Assembly: GCA_963798855.1 (NCBI GenBank) | Contig: CAWCUU010000004.1 | Location: 310,001 to 374,000, forward strand | Length of the DNA: 64,000 bases | Origin: CAWCUU01 sp963798855 | Lineage (GTDB): Bacteria; Gemmatimonadota; Gemmatimonadetes; Longimicrobiales; RSA9 | Direction: 5' to 3' | In this document: positions 16,102 through 24,996 of the stretch, piece after piece | Layout: the number at the start of each line of letters is the position of its first letter | How positions within the stretch are numbered: the stretch's first letter is position 1 | Program-made: the position numbers and the translations under genes | The notes under the pieces: model-generated | The model's database searches: none | Seen by the model: only the letters and a program-made list of their open reading frames with translations | What the model was told of the DNA's origin: nothing

Positions 16102-16509
16102 ATGCGAGCGTTCCTGCTCCTGCTGATCGTCTCGCTCGGCGGCGCGTGCGGTCCGGCCGCGTCGAAGTCGCCGGCCGGCTCGGAGATCTCGCTGTCCCTC
16201 GCCGACAGCACCCACGCTGCGGGCGATACGATCCGCCTGACGCTGCACAATCGATCGACGACCGCGATCGGCTACAACCTGTGCTCCAGCACGCTCGAGC
16301 AGCACGGCGGCCAGGCGTGGGCGAGGGTCCCGGAATCGCGGATGTGTACGATGGAGCTACGCTCGCTGCAGCCATCCGACAGCGCAACGCAGGCGCTCGC
16401 GCTCGACGCGGACCTGGCCGCCGGCGAGTATCGCTATCGCACCACCGTGACGGCGCCGCTCGGTGGTACCCGGCGCGAGCTGACGACGCAGCCGTTCCGC
16501 GTGCAGTAG
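16102..16509 (+). CDS. Hypothetical lipoprotein
   Basis: 135 residues from ATG 16102, preceded by GGAAGGAT. The start MRAFLLLLIVSLGGACGPAA is a lipoprotein signal with lipobox GGAC. The mature part (SEISLSLADSTHAAGDTIRL, then LHNRSTTAIGYNLCSSTLEQ and GEYRYRTTVTA) looks like a single beta-sandwich domain with two Cys that could pair. Its pattern recalls BsuPI/intracellular-proteinase-inhibitor-like folds; no precise family is claimed. The frame extends upstream to 16033 but that part lacks a signal peptide character. Confidence 0.65.
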   Translation: MRAFLLLLIVSLGGACGPAASKSPAGSEISLSLADSTHAAGDTIRLTLHNRSTTAIGYNLCSSTLEQHGGQAWARVPESRMCTMELRSLQPSDSATQALALDADLAAGEYRYRTTVTAPLGGTRRELTTQPFRVQ

Positions 16510-16574
16510 CCGGATCATCGCGAAGACGCGCGTTCCACGCGCCCCAGGCCCGGACCCCTCACGGAAGAGGACGC

Positions 16575-17399
16575 ATGATCCACCGTCTCTGGCACGGCTG
16601 GACGACACCCGAGAACGCGGACGCCTACGAGGATCTGCTCCGCACCGAGGTCCTTCCGGGCATCGCCGCCCGCAACATCCCCGGCTACCACGGTGCGACG
16701 CTGCAGCGCCGCCAGTCGGATGGCGAAGTCGAGTTCATGACGACGCTGCGCTTCGAGTCGCTCGACGCGGTCCGCGCCTTCGCCGGGGAAGACTACTCGG
16801 TTTCCTACGTACCCACGCCCGCCCGCGAGTTGCTGTCGCGCTACGACGAGCGGGCGACGCACTACACGATCGTGCTCGAGCCCGGTAGGGAACGCGAGCC
16901 GGCAGTGGTCGAGGCGACGGTCGCCCCGGGCGCAGCGCTCGCGGACGCGGTGCGGGCGACGATCGGCGGCCCAATGTGGCACGGCCCCACGCTGCGGGAT
17001 GCGGTTTCCGGTCTCTCGGCCGAGCAGGCCGCCGGGCATCCGATCGCGGGGGCGCACTCGATCTGGGAGCTCGTCTCGCACGTCGGCGCCTGGGCCGACA
17101 TCGCGCGCGAGCGCATCGCCGGCCGCACGGTCGACGTCACTGCCGAGCGGAACTTCCCGTCGGTGGACGAGGTGAGCGAGGCCGCGTGGCAGGACTCGGT
17201 GCACATCATGGAGGCGCGATACGCCGCGCTCGCGGCGGCGGTCGCGCCGATGACCGCCGCCGAGCTGCGCGCCGACGCCGGGGCCGGCCAGCCCCCGGTT
17301 GAGGTCGTCGTGCGCGGCGTCGTCGAGCACGGCGTCTACCACGCGGGGCAGATGTCGCTGCTCCGGCGTGGCCTGGGCATCTCGCCGCCGGCGAGCTGA
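16575..17399 (+). CDS. ABM-domain/DinB-like fusion protein
   Basis: 274 residues from ATG 16575. Residues 1-100 look like an antibiotic-biosynthesis-monooxygenase (dimeric alpha-beta barrel) domain: MIHRLWHGWTTPENADAYED, GYHGATLQRR, VEFMTTLRFESLDAVRAFAG. Residues about 135-270 look like a DinB/YfiT-type four-helix bundle: AHSIWELVSHVGAW, RYAALAAAV and a final VVEHGVYHAGQMSLLRRGL with metal-binding-type His residues (SH, EHGVYH). Both domains are separately common; the fusion is unusual. The activity is unknown; thiol-dependent transfer is one possibility for DinB-like proteins. A GGAAGAGGA-like site precedes the ATG. Confidence 0.75.
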   Translation: MIHRLWHGWTTPENADAYEDLLRTEVLPGIAARNIPGYHGATLQRRQSDGEVEFMTTLRFESLDAVRAFAGEDYSVSYVPTPARELLSRYDERATHYTIVLEPGREREPAVVEATVAPGAALADAVRATIGGPMWHGPTLRDAVSGLSAEQAAGHPIAGAHSIWELVSHVGAWADIARERIAGRTVDVTAERNFPSVDEVSEAAWQDSVHIMEARYAALAAAVAPMTAAELRADAGAGQPPVEVVVRGVVEHGVYHAGQMSLLRRGLGISPPAS

Positions 17400-17435
17400 G
17401 ATAGCGGGGTTTCTTGCGGCGGCGAGCTTCCGGGA

Positions 17436-18293
17436 TCATGCGCCGCGGCGAACCTGGTGCTCGTCGATCAAGAGCTGCAGGCCGTCGGCGATCGCGACGA
17501 ACCACACGTATCCAGTCCCTACGGTCGATGCGGCGAACAATGCTAGGTCCTGCCCGGTGAAGGCGGTCATCGTCATCGGCACGGAGAACGATACCGGACC
17601 TTGCCGGGGTCGGAGCTCGAAGGTGGCGGAAAGCTGTCCCGCATCGCTGCCGAACCTCATCCGAAAGGTGTACCAGCCGGCCTCGCCAACCTCGTGGCCG
17701 ACGACGTCGAGGGCGTCGCCCGAGGCGCTGACCGGTATTAAGAGATACCGGAGGTTCTCCGGCGGGGCCTCATCGAGCAGCGCGAAGCTGACGGCGTAGA
17801 CGAATTCGGTCGGCGGCGAGCCGTGCGGATCGAGATAGATGTCCAGGTCCGTGACGTACCCGCCGGTTGGCCAGTCATTCGAGTAGCCTGCGCCGGGCGA
17901 GTATGGGCCGCTGGTGGAGAAGCCGTGCGTCGCCCAGAACTCGTTACAGGTGGTCTGCTCCACGGCGGCATGACCGCTTCCCCTGGAGGATGACGACCGA
18001 TCGCGTCGCTCGATGGAGCCGCACCAGCCCTCGGGTCCAGCGGTTGAGGCGTCGATCCAGCCCTCGGTACCGTGATCGAAGCCCTGCCTCCACGACGGGA
18101 AGGCGGCCTGGGCCTGCGTCATCGATGCGAGGGCGCGCGCCCGGGGCTGCATCGGGGCACGCTCACAGCCGAGGATCGCGGTCAGCGCAATGGCGGCACC
18201 GAGGAGCGCGCCGGCTCGCCGGCGCGCGTGCGGAAGCGCTCGCCTCCAGCAAGGCCTGCGCCCATCCGTAGGATGGGCGATACGGATCGGCAT
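17436..18293 (-). CDS. Secreted lipoprotein of unknown function
   Basis: 285 residues. A basic N-region precedes a hydrophobic core (AGALLGAAIALTAILGC) with lipobox AILGC at about residues 39-43. The mature protein starts with a Gln-rich linker and SWRQGFDHGTEGWID, a typical opening of a jelly-roll-like extracellular domain (GFD...G.W pattern). Later come DLDIYLDPHGSPP and GWYTFRMRFGSDAG. ATG 18293 has a perfect AAGGAGG. It is divergent from the BTAD-TPR regulator, so possibly its target. No enzyme motif is visible. Confidence 0.65.
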   Translation of the reverse strand: MPIRIAHPTDGRRPCWRRALPHARRRAGALLGAAIALTAILGCERAPMQPRARALASMTQAQAAFPSWRQGFDHGTEGWIDASTAGPEGWCGSIERRDRSSSSRGSGHAAVEQTTCNEFWATHGFSTSGPYSPGAGYSNDWPTGGYVTDLDIYLDPHGSPPTEFVYAVSFALLDEAPPENLRYLLIPVSASGDALDVVGHEVGEAGWYTFRMRFGSDAGQLSATFELRPRQGPVSFSVPMTMTAFTGQDLALFAASTVGTGYVWFVAIADGLQLLIDEHQVRRGA

Positions 18294-18399
18294 GGTTTCC
18301 TCCTTGGGGTATTGAGTTGTTTTCGCGTCCCTACGTTAGTTTGTGGAGGGAGCCTCAACGGCCCCTCGACCCGATCTCAACCACGACTCACGGCTGCGC

Positions 18400-20562
18400 A
18401 TGAGGGTGCATCTCAAGCTGTTCGGCGGGGCGGTCATCACCGACTCCGAGGCCGCGATCGAGGCCCTCGCAGCCCGCCGGCACCCCGTCGCCTTGCTCGC
18501 GCTGCTCGCGACCGCGTCCGCACGCACGCTCAGCCGGGGCAAGGTGGTGGGGCTGCTCTGGCCGGAGGTGCCGGAAAAGACCGCGCGAAACCGCCTGACT
18601 TCGTGCGTCTACAACGTCCGTCGCGCGCTCGGCGACGAAGCGCTGGTCACGCTGGGCGATGACCTGCGCCTCGACGGGGACGTCGGCTGCGATGTCAGCG
18701 CCTTCGACGGCGCGCTGAAGGCTCGAGACTACGAGAACGCCGTCGACCTGTACGCCGGCCCGTTCCTCGATGGATTCGCGCTGGACGGCTCTCGCCCGTT
18801 CGAGGAGTGGATGGATGGAACGCGCCGCCGCCTCCAGCGGGCGTACCGTCGGGCGCTCGAGTCGCTCGCGGTCGCGGCGGAGGAACGCAGCGAAGCCGTC
18901 GCGGCGGAACGCTGGTGGGGACGGCTGGCCGCAGAGGACCCGTTCGATTCGCGCGTCGTACACCGCTGGATGCAGGCGCTGTCCGCCGCCGGAAACCCGG
19001 TGGAGGCGCTACGGGCCGGACGGGCGCACGAGCGCCTCTTGCGGGTCGAGTTCCAGACCGAGCCGGACGACAAGGTTCGGGAGCTGATCGCTGCTCTGGG
19101 CCGTCCGCGGGAAAGTGGACGGAGGACCGGCCCGAAAGCGCCCGGACCAGCGCTGGCTGAGGACGCCGACGTGCCGGCTGTCGCTCCCGACACGGCCCAT
19201 GCCGAGCTGCCCTTCCGCGGTGAGGCCCGGGGCCACGATCGCGAATCGCTCCGGCCGCTCACGCGACGACATCTTCGCGCCGGTCTCCTGGCATTGCTCG
19301 CGATCGGCTCTCTGACGCTCGCTCTCGTGGCCGCGCGCTACCTGCTCGACGCCGCCGACGCCCGGAGCGGGAGTCGGGCCGTTGCCGCCGCGGCCGCTTC
19401 GACCTCCCCGCGCCGCGAACCGGCCGCGAGGGAGCTGTACGTGCAGGCCGAGAAGCTGCGCCGAATCGGGATCCCGACCGCAGAACGCAACGATCGCATG
19501 GTCGACCTCTACCAACGCGCCCTGGAGCTGGACCCTGCATTCGCGGAGGCCTGGGCGGGACTCGCCAACGCCTACGTGGGCCGTGCCTGGATGGGTCGTC
19601 CCGACTGGGCGGATTCCGCCCGCGCTGCGGCCCGCAGAGCGATCGCGCTCGACCCGACGCTTGCTTCCGCCTACACGCAGCTCGGCGACAGCTACTGGCC
19701 CGGCAACGCGCACTACGACGACCAGCTCGCCGCGTACATGAAGGCCCTGGAACTGGACCCCACGAGCACGGAAGCGACCAACAACCTCGCCGCCGTACTC
19801 GGCCTGCGCGGAGATCTGGCGGAAGCGGTGATGTGGCTGGACCGAGGGCAGCACCTGGATCCGGAGTCGGTCGTGTTGGTTGCGGACCTCGTGCTCGCGA
19901 ACGCAGCACTCGGACGCGACTCCATTGCCGAGGCGTGGCTGGAATACGCTCGAGCGCGCGGACACCCGTTGCACGAGACGGAGTTCCTTTTCGAGCTGTT
20001 CCACCGCGGGCGCATCGATCCCGCCCGGAAGGCGCTACCGCGCATGATGGGATCGCAGCCCCACCTCTCCGTCGTTCGAGCCCGCGGGGCACTCGCTCTG
20101 TACCAGGGGAGTTGGGCCGAAGCGCGGAGCCTCTATCGTGAGGTGTTCGCCTCCGCTTCCGGAGCATCGTACCGCGTCTACCGCGCGATGCTGTCCGATC
20201 GCCTGGGCCTCGCCTGGGCTCTGGATCGGCTCGGCCAGCACGCCGAGGCGAAGGAGGTTGCGGACGACGTCGTGACCGAGGCCGAGCGCGAGATCCGGAG
20301 CGGCGACGAATCGTACCTCCCGCGCGCCCGCCGCGCCGTCGCCGAGCTGATCCGCGGCGATACCGCAACAGCGCTCGAGTGGCTCGAGAGGGCGGTCGAC
20401 GCAGGGTACCGGGACAGTCGCACGATGCGGACGATCCCCGTTCTGGATCCGCTCCGCGGAGAGCCCCGCTTCCAGGCGCTCCAGGATCGCGTGGAGACCC
20501 TGGTGCTCGAGGAGCGGCGGCGCGTCAATGCCACGGGGTGGGGAGCGCCAAGGGTGAGGTAG
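18400..20562 (+). CDS. BTAD-type transcriptional regulator with membrane helix and TPRs
   Basis: 720 residues from ATG 18400 (MRVHLKLFGGAVI, the usual BTAD opening). An in-frame GTG at 18343 would add 19 residues without ribosome-binding site. Residues 1-90: OmpR-like winged helix (GKVVGLLWPE, RRALGDEALV). About 95-235: BTAD helical domain (YAGPFLDGFAL, FEEWMDGTRRRLQRAY). About 295-315: single membrane helix (LLALLAIGSLTLALVAARYL). From 340 on: TPR array (YQRALELDPAFAEAWAGLAN). A membrane-tethered, DNA-binding front with a TPR sensor behind the membrane is known in this lineage; signal and targets are unknown. Ends 82 bp before the ABC-F gene. Confidence 0.85.
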   Translation: MRVHLKLFGGAVITDSEAAIEALAARRHPVALLALLATASARTLSRGKVVGLLWPEVPEKTARNRLTSCVYNVRRALGDEALVTLGDDLRLDGDVGCDVSAFDGALKARDYENAVDLYAGPFLDGFALDGSRPFEEWMDGTRRRLQRAYRRALESLAVAAEERSEAVAAERWWGRLAAEDPFDSRVVHRWMQALSAAGNPVEALRAGRAHERLLRVEFQTEPDDKVRELIAALGRPRESGRRTGPKAPGPALAEDADVPAVAPDTAHAELPFRGEARGHDRESLRPLTRRHLRAGLLALLAIGSLTLALVAARYLLDAADARSGSRAVAAAAASTSPRREPAARELYVQAEKLRRIGIPTAERNDRMVDLYQRALELDPAFAEAWAGLANAYVGRAWMGRPDWADSARAAARRAIALDPTLASAYTQLGDSYWPGNAHYDDQLAAYMKALELDPTSTEATNNLAAVLGLRGDLAEAVMWLDRGQHLDPESVVLVADLVLANAALGRDSIAEAWLEYARARGHPLHETEFLFELFHRGRIDPARKALPRMMGSQPHLSVVRARGALALYQGSWAEARSLYREVFASASGASYRVYRAMLSDRLGLAWALDRLGQHAEAKEVADDVVTEAEREIRSGDESYLPRARRAVAELIRGDTATALEWLERAVDAGYRDSRTMRTIPVLDPLRGEPRFQALQDRVETLVLEERRRVNATGWGAPRVR

Positions 20563-20644
20563 CGCCATCTCCCGAAACCGGAAAGAGCCCACGCGGGTAA
20601 CATGCGGCCACCCGGGACCAGAAACTCCGAACCTCGCGTCAGCC

Positions 20645-22597
20645 TTGATCTCCGTCTCCAGCCTCGAGAAGTCCTTCGGCGAGCACACGCTCTTCCGCGG
20701 AGCGTCGTTCCAGCTCAACCCAGGTAGCCGCTACGGCCTGGTCGGCGCGAACGGCTCCGGCAAGACTACGCTGCTCGAGATCCTGACCGGCGAGCTCGAG
20801 CCGTCCGACGGCACGGTCTCGATCCCGAGCCGCGCGCGACTCGGCGTGCTGCGCCAGGACCAGTTCCTCTACGAGGACGAACGGATCCTCGGCGTCGTGA
20901 TGATGGGCAATCCCGAGCTGTGGCGCGCGCTGGTCGAGCGCGACGAGGTGCTCGCGCGCGCCGCCGTCCACTTCGACGCGGAGCGCTACGCCCGGCTCGA
21001 GGAAACGGTCGAGCGGCACGACGGGTACGCGGCCGAGGCCCGGGCGGCCGAGATCCTGGAAGGGCTCGGCATTCCGGCGGCGTCGCACGACCAGCCGCTG
21101 CGTACGCTTTCGGGGGGATTCAAGCTGCGGGTGCTGCTCGCCCGCGCGCTCGCCGGCTCGCCCGACGCGCTGCTGCTCGACGAGCCGACCAACCACCTGG
21201 ACATCCTGTCCATCCGCTGGCTCGAGCGCTTCCTGCGCGGCTTCGCCGGACCGGTCGTCGTGATCTCGCACGACCACCGCTTCCTCGACAACGTCGCGAC
21301 GCACATCCTCGACGTCGACTACGAGACCGTCACGCTCTACACGGGGGATTACGCCGCCTTCCTGGAGCAGAAGGCGGCGGAGCGCGAGAGGCGCGAAAAG
21401 GAGATCGAGACCCGCGAGAAGGAGATCGCGCACCACCGCAAGTTCGTCGACCGCTTCCGCGCGAAGGCGAGCAAGGCGAGGCAGGCGCAGAGCAAGCTGC
21501 GGCTGATCGAGAAGAAGACCGACGAGCTGGAGCCGCTACCGGCGTCATCCCGCCGCTGGCCCACCTTCCGATTCCAGGAGAAGCGCCACAGCGGCCGCAG
21601 TGTGCTGGAGCTACGCGGCATCCGCAAATCGTTTGGCGACAACGAGGTGCTGCACGGCTTGAGTCTCGACGTCCGCCGGGGTGATCGCCTCGCCATCATC
21701 GGTCCGAACGGCATCGGCAAATCCACCGTCCTGAAGGTCGCGGTCGGGGAGCTCGCCCCCGACGAGGGCAAGGTGGAGTGGGGTCACGCCGCGCACGTCG
21801 GCTACTTCGCGCAGGACCATAAGGAGCGCTTCGAGGAAGCGAGCGGCACGGTCGAGAGCTACGTCATGACGCTCGACGGACTGAACCGGAGCACCGTCCG
21901 CGGCGCGCTCGGCGCCGTGCTCTTCTCGGGCGACGAAGCGGAGAAGCCGCTCAGCGCCCTGAGCGGCGGCGAGGCGGCGAGGCTCGAGTTCTGCCGGTTG
22001 GCGCTGGAGCGGCCGAACGTCCTCGTGCTGGACGAGCCCACGAACCACCTCGATCTCGAGTCCATCGACGCGCTCGTCGAAGGACTCGCGCGCTACGACG
22101 GTACCCTGATCTTCGTCTCGCACGACCGCTGGTTCGTTGGACGGCTTGCGAACCGCATCGTCGAGATTCGCCGGGACGGCGTCCGCGATTATCCCGGAAG
22201 CTACGACGAGTACGTCCACGCCTGCGGCGACGACCACCTCGACGTGGACCGGGTGGATCTGGCCAGCGACGACGGTCGCAAGGAGCGAGCGCAGCGACGA
22301 TCGCCGAACGGCGCCGCGTCCCGCAGCGACGGAGCGCGCCCCTCCTCCGGCTCCGCTTGCGACCCCGCGCGGGTCCGCGAGCTCGAGCGGCGACGCGACG
22401 CGCTCATGGCGGAGATCAATGCGGCCGAGGCGCGCGTCGCCGCGATCGAGCAGGCCTTCTGCGACCCCGGCATCTACGACGCCGAGCGCGTGGACGAGGT
22501 CCGCACCCTCGACCGCGAGCGGACCGAGCTGCGCGAGCGGATCGAGCGCCTCCTCCGCGAGTGGGAGATCGCGGAGAGCGAGATGGACGACGGCTGA
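20645..22597 (+). CDS. ABC-F family ATP-binding protein
   Basis: 650 residues with two ABC cassettes in one chain and no membrane segment. NBD1: Walker A GANGSGKTT, signature LSGGFKLR, Walker B LLLDEPTNH. Then an ARE/P-site tether linker of charged helix (about 245-300, REKEIETREKEIAHHRKF). NBD2: GPNGIGKST, LSGGEAARLEF, VLDEPTNHLD. A C-terminal coiled coil (about 570-650) resembles the Uup-type tail. ABC-F proteins act on the ribosome (translation factors or antibiotic protection); which subtype is not settled. The start is TTG 20645 (LISVSSLEKSF), with only weak ribosome-binding sequence. Confidence 0.92.
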   Translation: MISVSSLEKSFGEHTLFRGASFQLNPGSRYGLVGANGSGKTTLLEILTGELEPSDGTVSIPSRARLGVLRQDQFLYEDERILGVVMMGNPELWRALVERDEVLARAAVHFDAERYARLEETVERHDGYAAEARAAEILEGLGIPAASHDQPLRTLSGGFKLRVLLARALAGSPDALLLDEPTNHLDILSIRWLERFLRGFAGPVVVISHDHRFLDNVATHILDVDYETVTLYTGDYAAFLEQKAAERERREKEIETREKEIAHHRKFVDRFRAKASKARQAQSKLRLIEKKTDELEPLPASSRRWPTFRFQEKRHSGRSVLELRGIRKSFGDNEVLHGLSLDVRRGDRLAIIGPNGIGKSTVLKVAVGELAPDEGKVEWGHAAHVGYFAQDHKERFEEASGTVESYVMTLDGLNRSTVRGALGAVLFSGDEAEKPLSALSGGEAARLEFCRLALERPNVLVLDEPTNHLDLESIDALVEGLARYDGTLIFVSHDRWFVGRLANRIVEIRRDGVRDYPGSYDEYVHACGDDHLDVDRVDLASDDGRKERAQRRSPNGAASRSDGARPSSGSACDPARVRELERRRDALMAEINAAEARVAAIEQAFCDPGIYDAERVDEVRTLDRERTELRERIERLLREWEIAESEMDDG

Positions 22598-22619
22598 GCC
22601 GCGCTCCCCCTCCCGCCCC

Positions 22620-23192
22620 TTACGCCTTCGTCCGCGCTCGCTTCCGCTTCGGCGTCGTTGCCGCCTTCCCGTCCCGCGCCACGTCGTACTGCAGCAGTAC
22701 GGTGCCGGTCCGCGGGTACAGCCGGTGACTCGTCAGCCGCAGCCTCCGACGCGACGCCGGCGCCGGAAGCAACGGGATGCCGCCTCCCAGCAGCACCGGC
22801 AGCACCGCTACCTCCACCGCGTCCACCTGCCCCAGCTCCAGCAGGCTCCGGAACAGGTCGCCCCCTCCGAACAGCACAATGTCCTTCCCCGGTCTCGCCC
22901 GCAGCTCCTTCAGCCGCGCCTCGACCTCGTCCGCCACGACCGTCACGCCCGGGTGATCCTCCGGCCGCAACATCCGCGAGAACACCCACACCTCGCCCAT
23001 TCCGTCGCTCCCGCCCCCACCCTGGGCCATCATCACTTCGTACGTCCGCCGTCCCATCAGGAAGGTGTCGAACCGCGCCATCAGCTCCCCGAAGTCGATG
23101 TCCGGGTCCATCGGAATCCAGTCGTACTCCCCGTTTGGCCCCGCAATGTAGCCGTCCAGGCTCATCGCCACCCCGTACCGGATCCGTCGCAT
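22620..23192 (-). CDS. Dihydrofolate reductase/RibD C-terminal-like reductase
   Basis: 190 residues from ATG 23192, preceded by AAGGAGGTG. The start MRRIRYGVAMSLDGYIAGPNG is the signature of the RibD_C/DHFR-like family, followed by FDTFLMGRRTYEVM, EVWVFSRML, KDIVLFGGGDLFRSLL and VAVLPVLLGGGIPLL. It should bind NADPH; the physiological substrate is unknown. The Lys/Arg-rich tail (TTPKRKRARTKA) is unusual. The promoter has a strong -35/-10 pair with an operator-like site in the spacer, facing a TetR regulator. Confidence 0.88.
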   Translation of the reverse strand: MRRIRYGVAMSLDGYIAGPNGEYDWIPMDPDIDFGELMARFDTFLMGRRTYEVMMAQGGGGSDGMGEVWVFSRMLRPEDHPGVTVVADEVEARLKELRARPGKDIVLFGGGDLFRSLLELGQVDAVEVAVLPVLLGGGIPLLPAPASRRRLRLTSHRLYPRTGTVLLQYDVARDGKAATTPKRKRARTKA

Positions 23193-23269
23193 GCCCACCT
23201 CCTTCCGCGCGCGAGATCGCCGCACCGGCCGCCCATCCGCCTGGCGCCCACGGCCCGCCGGGCTCATAC

Positions 23270-23322
23270 TAAACACGCATTGAGATTCGGGCCTATATAA
23301 ACGTCGATTTAGAAACCGTCAA
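23270..23322 (-). promoter_or_regulatory. Minus-strand promoter with twin TetR operator-like sites
   Basis: TTGACG (complement of 23317-23322) and TATATA (complement of 23294-23299) are 17 bp apart, a near-consensus promoter for the DHFR-like gene. TAAACGTCGATTTA (23298-23311) lies inside the spacer and TAAACACGCATTGA (23270-23283) just downstream of the -10, 28 bp apart start to start. Both share TAAAC...A-T-T-(T/G)-A. A regulator bound here would block this promoter and could control its own gene at 23328. Confidence 0.55.
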
Positions 23323-23327
23323 GGCCA

Positions 23328-23933
23328 ATGAGCCCGCGACCCAGGAAAGCGACGGACGAGGAGGTATTCGCGGCGACGCAGCGCGTGATGGGGCGCGTCG
23401 GGCCGGGGGAGCTGTCACTGGCGGAGATCGCCCGCGAGGCCGGGGTGACGGCCGGGGCGCTGGTGCAGCGATTCGGCTCGAAGCGCGAGCTGCTGCTGGC
23501 GGTGGTGGAGGAGTGGGCGGATGGGACGGCCGCGATGCTGGGGGAGTTCCGGCGCAGCCGGCGCTCGCCGCTGGCGGCGCTGCGGCACTACGTCGAGTGC
23601 ATGGCGGCGATGGGGGAGTCTCCGGGCGCGCTGGCGAATCACCTGTCGTACCTGCAGATGGATCTGACGGACGCGGACTTCAGGCTGCACATGAGGCGCA
23701 GCGCGGAAGCGACGCGCTCGGCGTTCAGGGAGTGGCTGGACGAGGCGGTGGCGAAAGGGGAGCTGGTCGCCGGCACCGACACGCGGGCGCTCGCCCGGCT
23801 GGTGGAATCGCTGATCGGCGGCTCGCTGTTGAGCTGGGCCGCGTACCAGAAAGGCGCGGCGGCCGCGTGGGTGCGCCGGGACCTGGAGGCCGTCCTGGCG
23901 CCGCACCGCGCGAACGGCGGTGGCCGGGGCTGA
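23328..23933 (+). CDS. TetR/AcrR family transcriptional regulator
   Basis: 201 residues. Residues about 8-55 hold the helix-turn-helix (ATDEEVFAATQRVMGRVG, then LSLAEIAREAGVTAGALVQ and FGSKRELLLAVVEEW). The rest is an all-helical ligand domain (SLIGGSLLSWAAYQKGAA near the end, typical of TetR_C families). ATG 23328 is preceded by AAGG. It is divergent from the DHFR-like gene, with two operator-like sites between them, and its stop lies 28 bp before the oxidoreductase start, so those two may be cotranscribed. Confidence 0.9.
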   Translation: MSPRPRKATDEEVFAATQRVMGRVGPGELSLAEIAREAGVTAGALVQRFGSKRELLLAVVEEWADGTAAMLGEFRRSRRSPLAALRHYVECMAAMGESPGALANHLSYLQMDLTDADFRLHMRRSAEATRSAFREWLDEAVAKGELVAGTDTRALARLVESLIGGSLLSWAAYQKGAAAAWVRRDLEAVLAPHRANGGGRG

Positions 23934-23961
23934 GCCCGGCGGCGCGAACACTGACCTGATC

Positions 23962-24987
23962 ATGTACTCCGATCCTCCCCTCCGCGTCGCGGTGATCGGC
24001 TACGGCCTCGCCGGCTCCGCGTTCCACGCGCCGGTCATCGACGCGACGGAGGGCGCCGCCGTCGCCGCCATCGTCACCGGCAACCCCGAGCGGTCGGCGG
24101 CGGCGCGGGACCGCTACCCGGACGCGGAGGTCGTGCCGGACGTTCAGCTGCTCTGGGGGATCGCGGATCGGCTGGATGTCGCCGTGATCGCGACGCCGAA
24201 CCGCACCCACGTGCCGCTCGGAGTCGCGGCGCTGGAGGCGGGGCTGCACGTGGTCGTGGACAAGCCGCTGGCGGCGACAGCCGACGACGGCCGCATTCTG
24301 GTCGAGGCGGCGCGGCGGAGCGACCGCGTTCTGACGGTGTACCACAACCGCCGCTGGGACGCCGACTTCCGGACGCTCCACCGCATCATCGCGCGGGGAG
24401 AGCTGGGCGAGGTCCACCGGCTGGAGTCCCGCTTCGAGCGCTGGCGCCCGGAACCGAAGCCCGGGTGGCGACAGGACCCCGCGCCTGAGGAGGCCGGCGG
24501 TCTGCTCTACGACCTCGGGCCGCACCTGATCGACCAGGCGCTGCTGCTTTTCGGCCCGGTGCGCGATGTCTACGCCGAGCTCGACAGCCGTCGCCCCGGC
24601 TCGCGCGTGGACGACGACGTCTTCCTCGCGCTCACCCACGAAAGCGGCGTCCGCTCGCACCTGTGGATGAACGTGATCTCCGCGAGCAATGCCGCGCGAT
24701 TCCGCGTGCTCGGATCGCATGCGACGTGGACAAAGTTCGGGATGGACGTGCAGGAGGCCAGGCTGCGCGCAGGAGAAGGCGGTGGCCGCGGCGCGGAGCC
24801 GGAAGAGCAGTGCGGAACGCTGGACGACGGCGAAAGCTCGCGCGGGACCGCGGCGGAGCCGGGGGACTATACGGGATTCTATGCGGCGCTGAGGCGGGCG
24901 ATCCGCGATGGCGGCCCACCGCCGGTCGAGCCCGAGGACGCCATCGCCGGGCTGGAGGTCATCGAGGAGGCGCTGCGTCAGGGCTGA
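23962..24987 (+). CDS. Gfo/Idh/MocA family oxidoreductase
   Basis: 341 residues from ATG 23962. Rossmann domain 1-120: LRVAVIGYGLAGSAFHAPVI, ATPNRTHVPLGVAALEAG, then HVVVDKPLA, the conserved (E/D)KP motif. C-terminal alpha/beta substrate domain: TVYHNRRWDADFRTL, GGLLYDLGPHLIDQALLLFG with the catalytic-type Asp and His. These enzymes oxidise sugars, inositols or related polyols with NAD(P); the substrate cannot be read. A Glu/Gly-rich insertion (about 268-295) is unusual. The frame opens 14 codons earlier (GTG 23920) inside the TetR gene; ATG fits better. Confidence 0.88.
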   Translation: MYSDPPLRVAVIGYGLAGSAFHAPVIDATEGAAVAAIVTGNPERSAAARDRYPDAEVVPDVQLLWGIADRLDVAVIATPNRTHVPLGVAALEAGLHVVVDKPLAATADDGRILVEAARRSDRVLTVYHNRRWDADFRTLHRIIARGELGEVHRLESRFERWRPEPKPGWRQDPAPEEAGGLLYDLGPHLIDQALLLFGPVRDVYAELDSRRPGSRVDDDVFLALTHESGVRSHLWMNVISASNAARFRVLGSHATWTKFGMDVQEARLRAGEGGGRGAEPEEQCGTLDDGESSRGTAAEPGDYTGFYAALRRAIRDGGPPPVEPEDAIAGLEVIEEALRQG

Positions 24988-24996
24988 GCGGACCTC

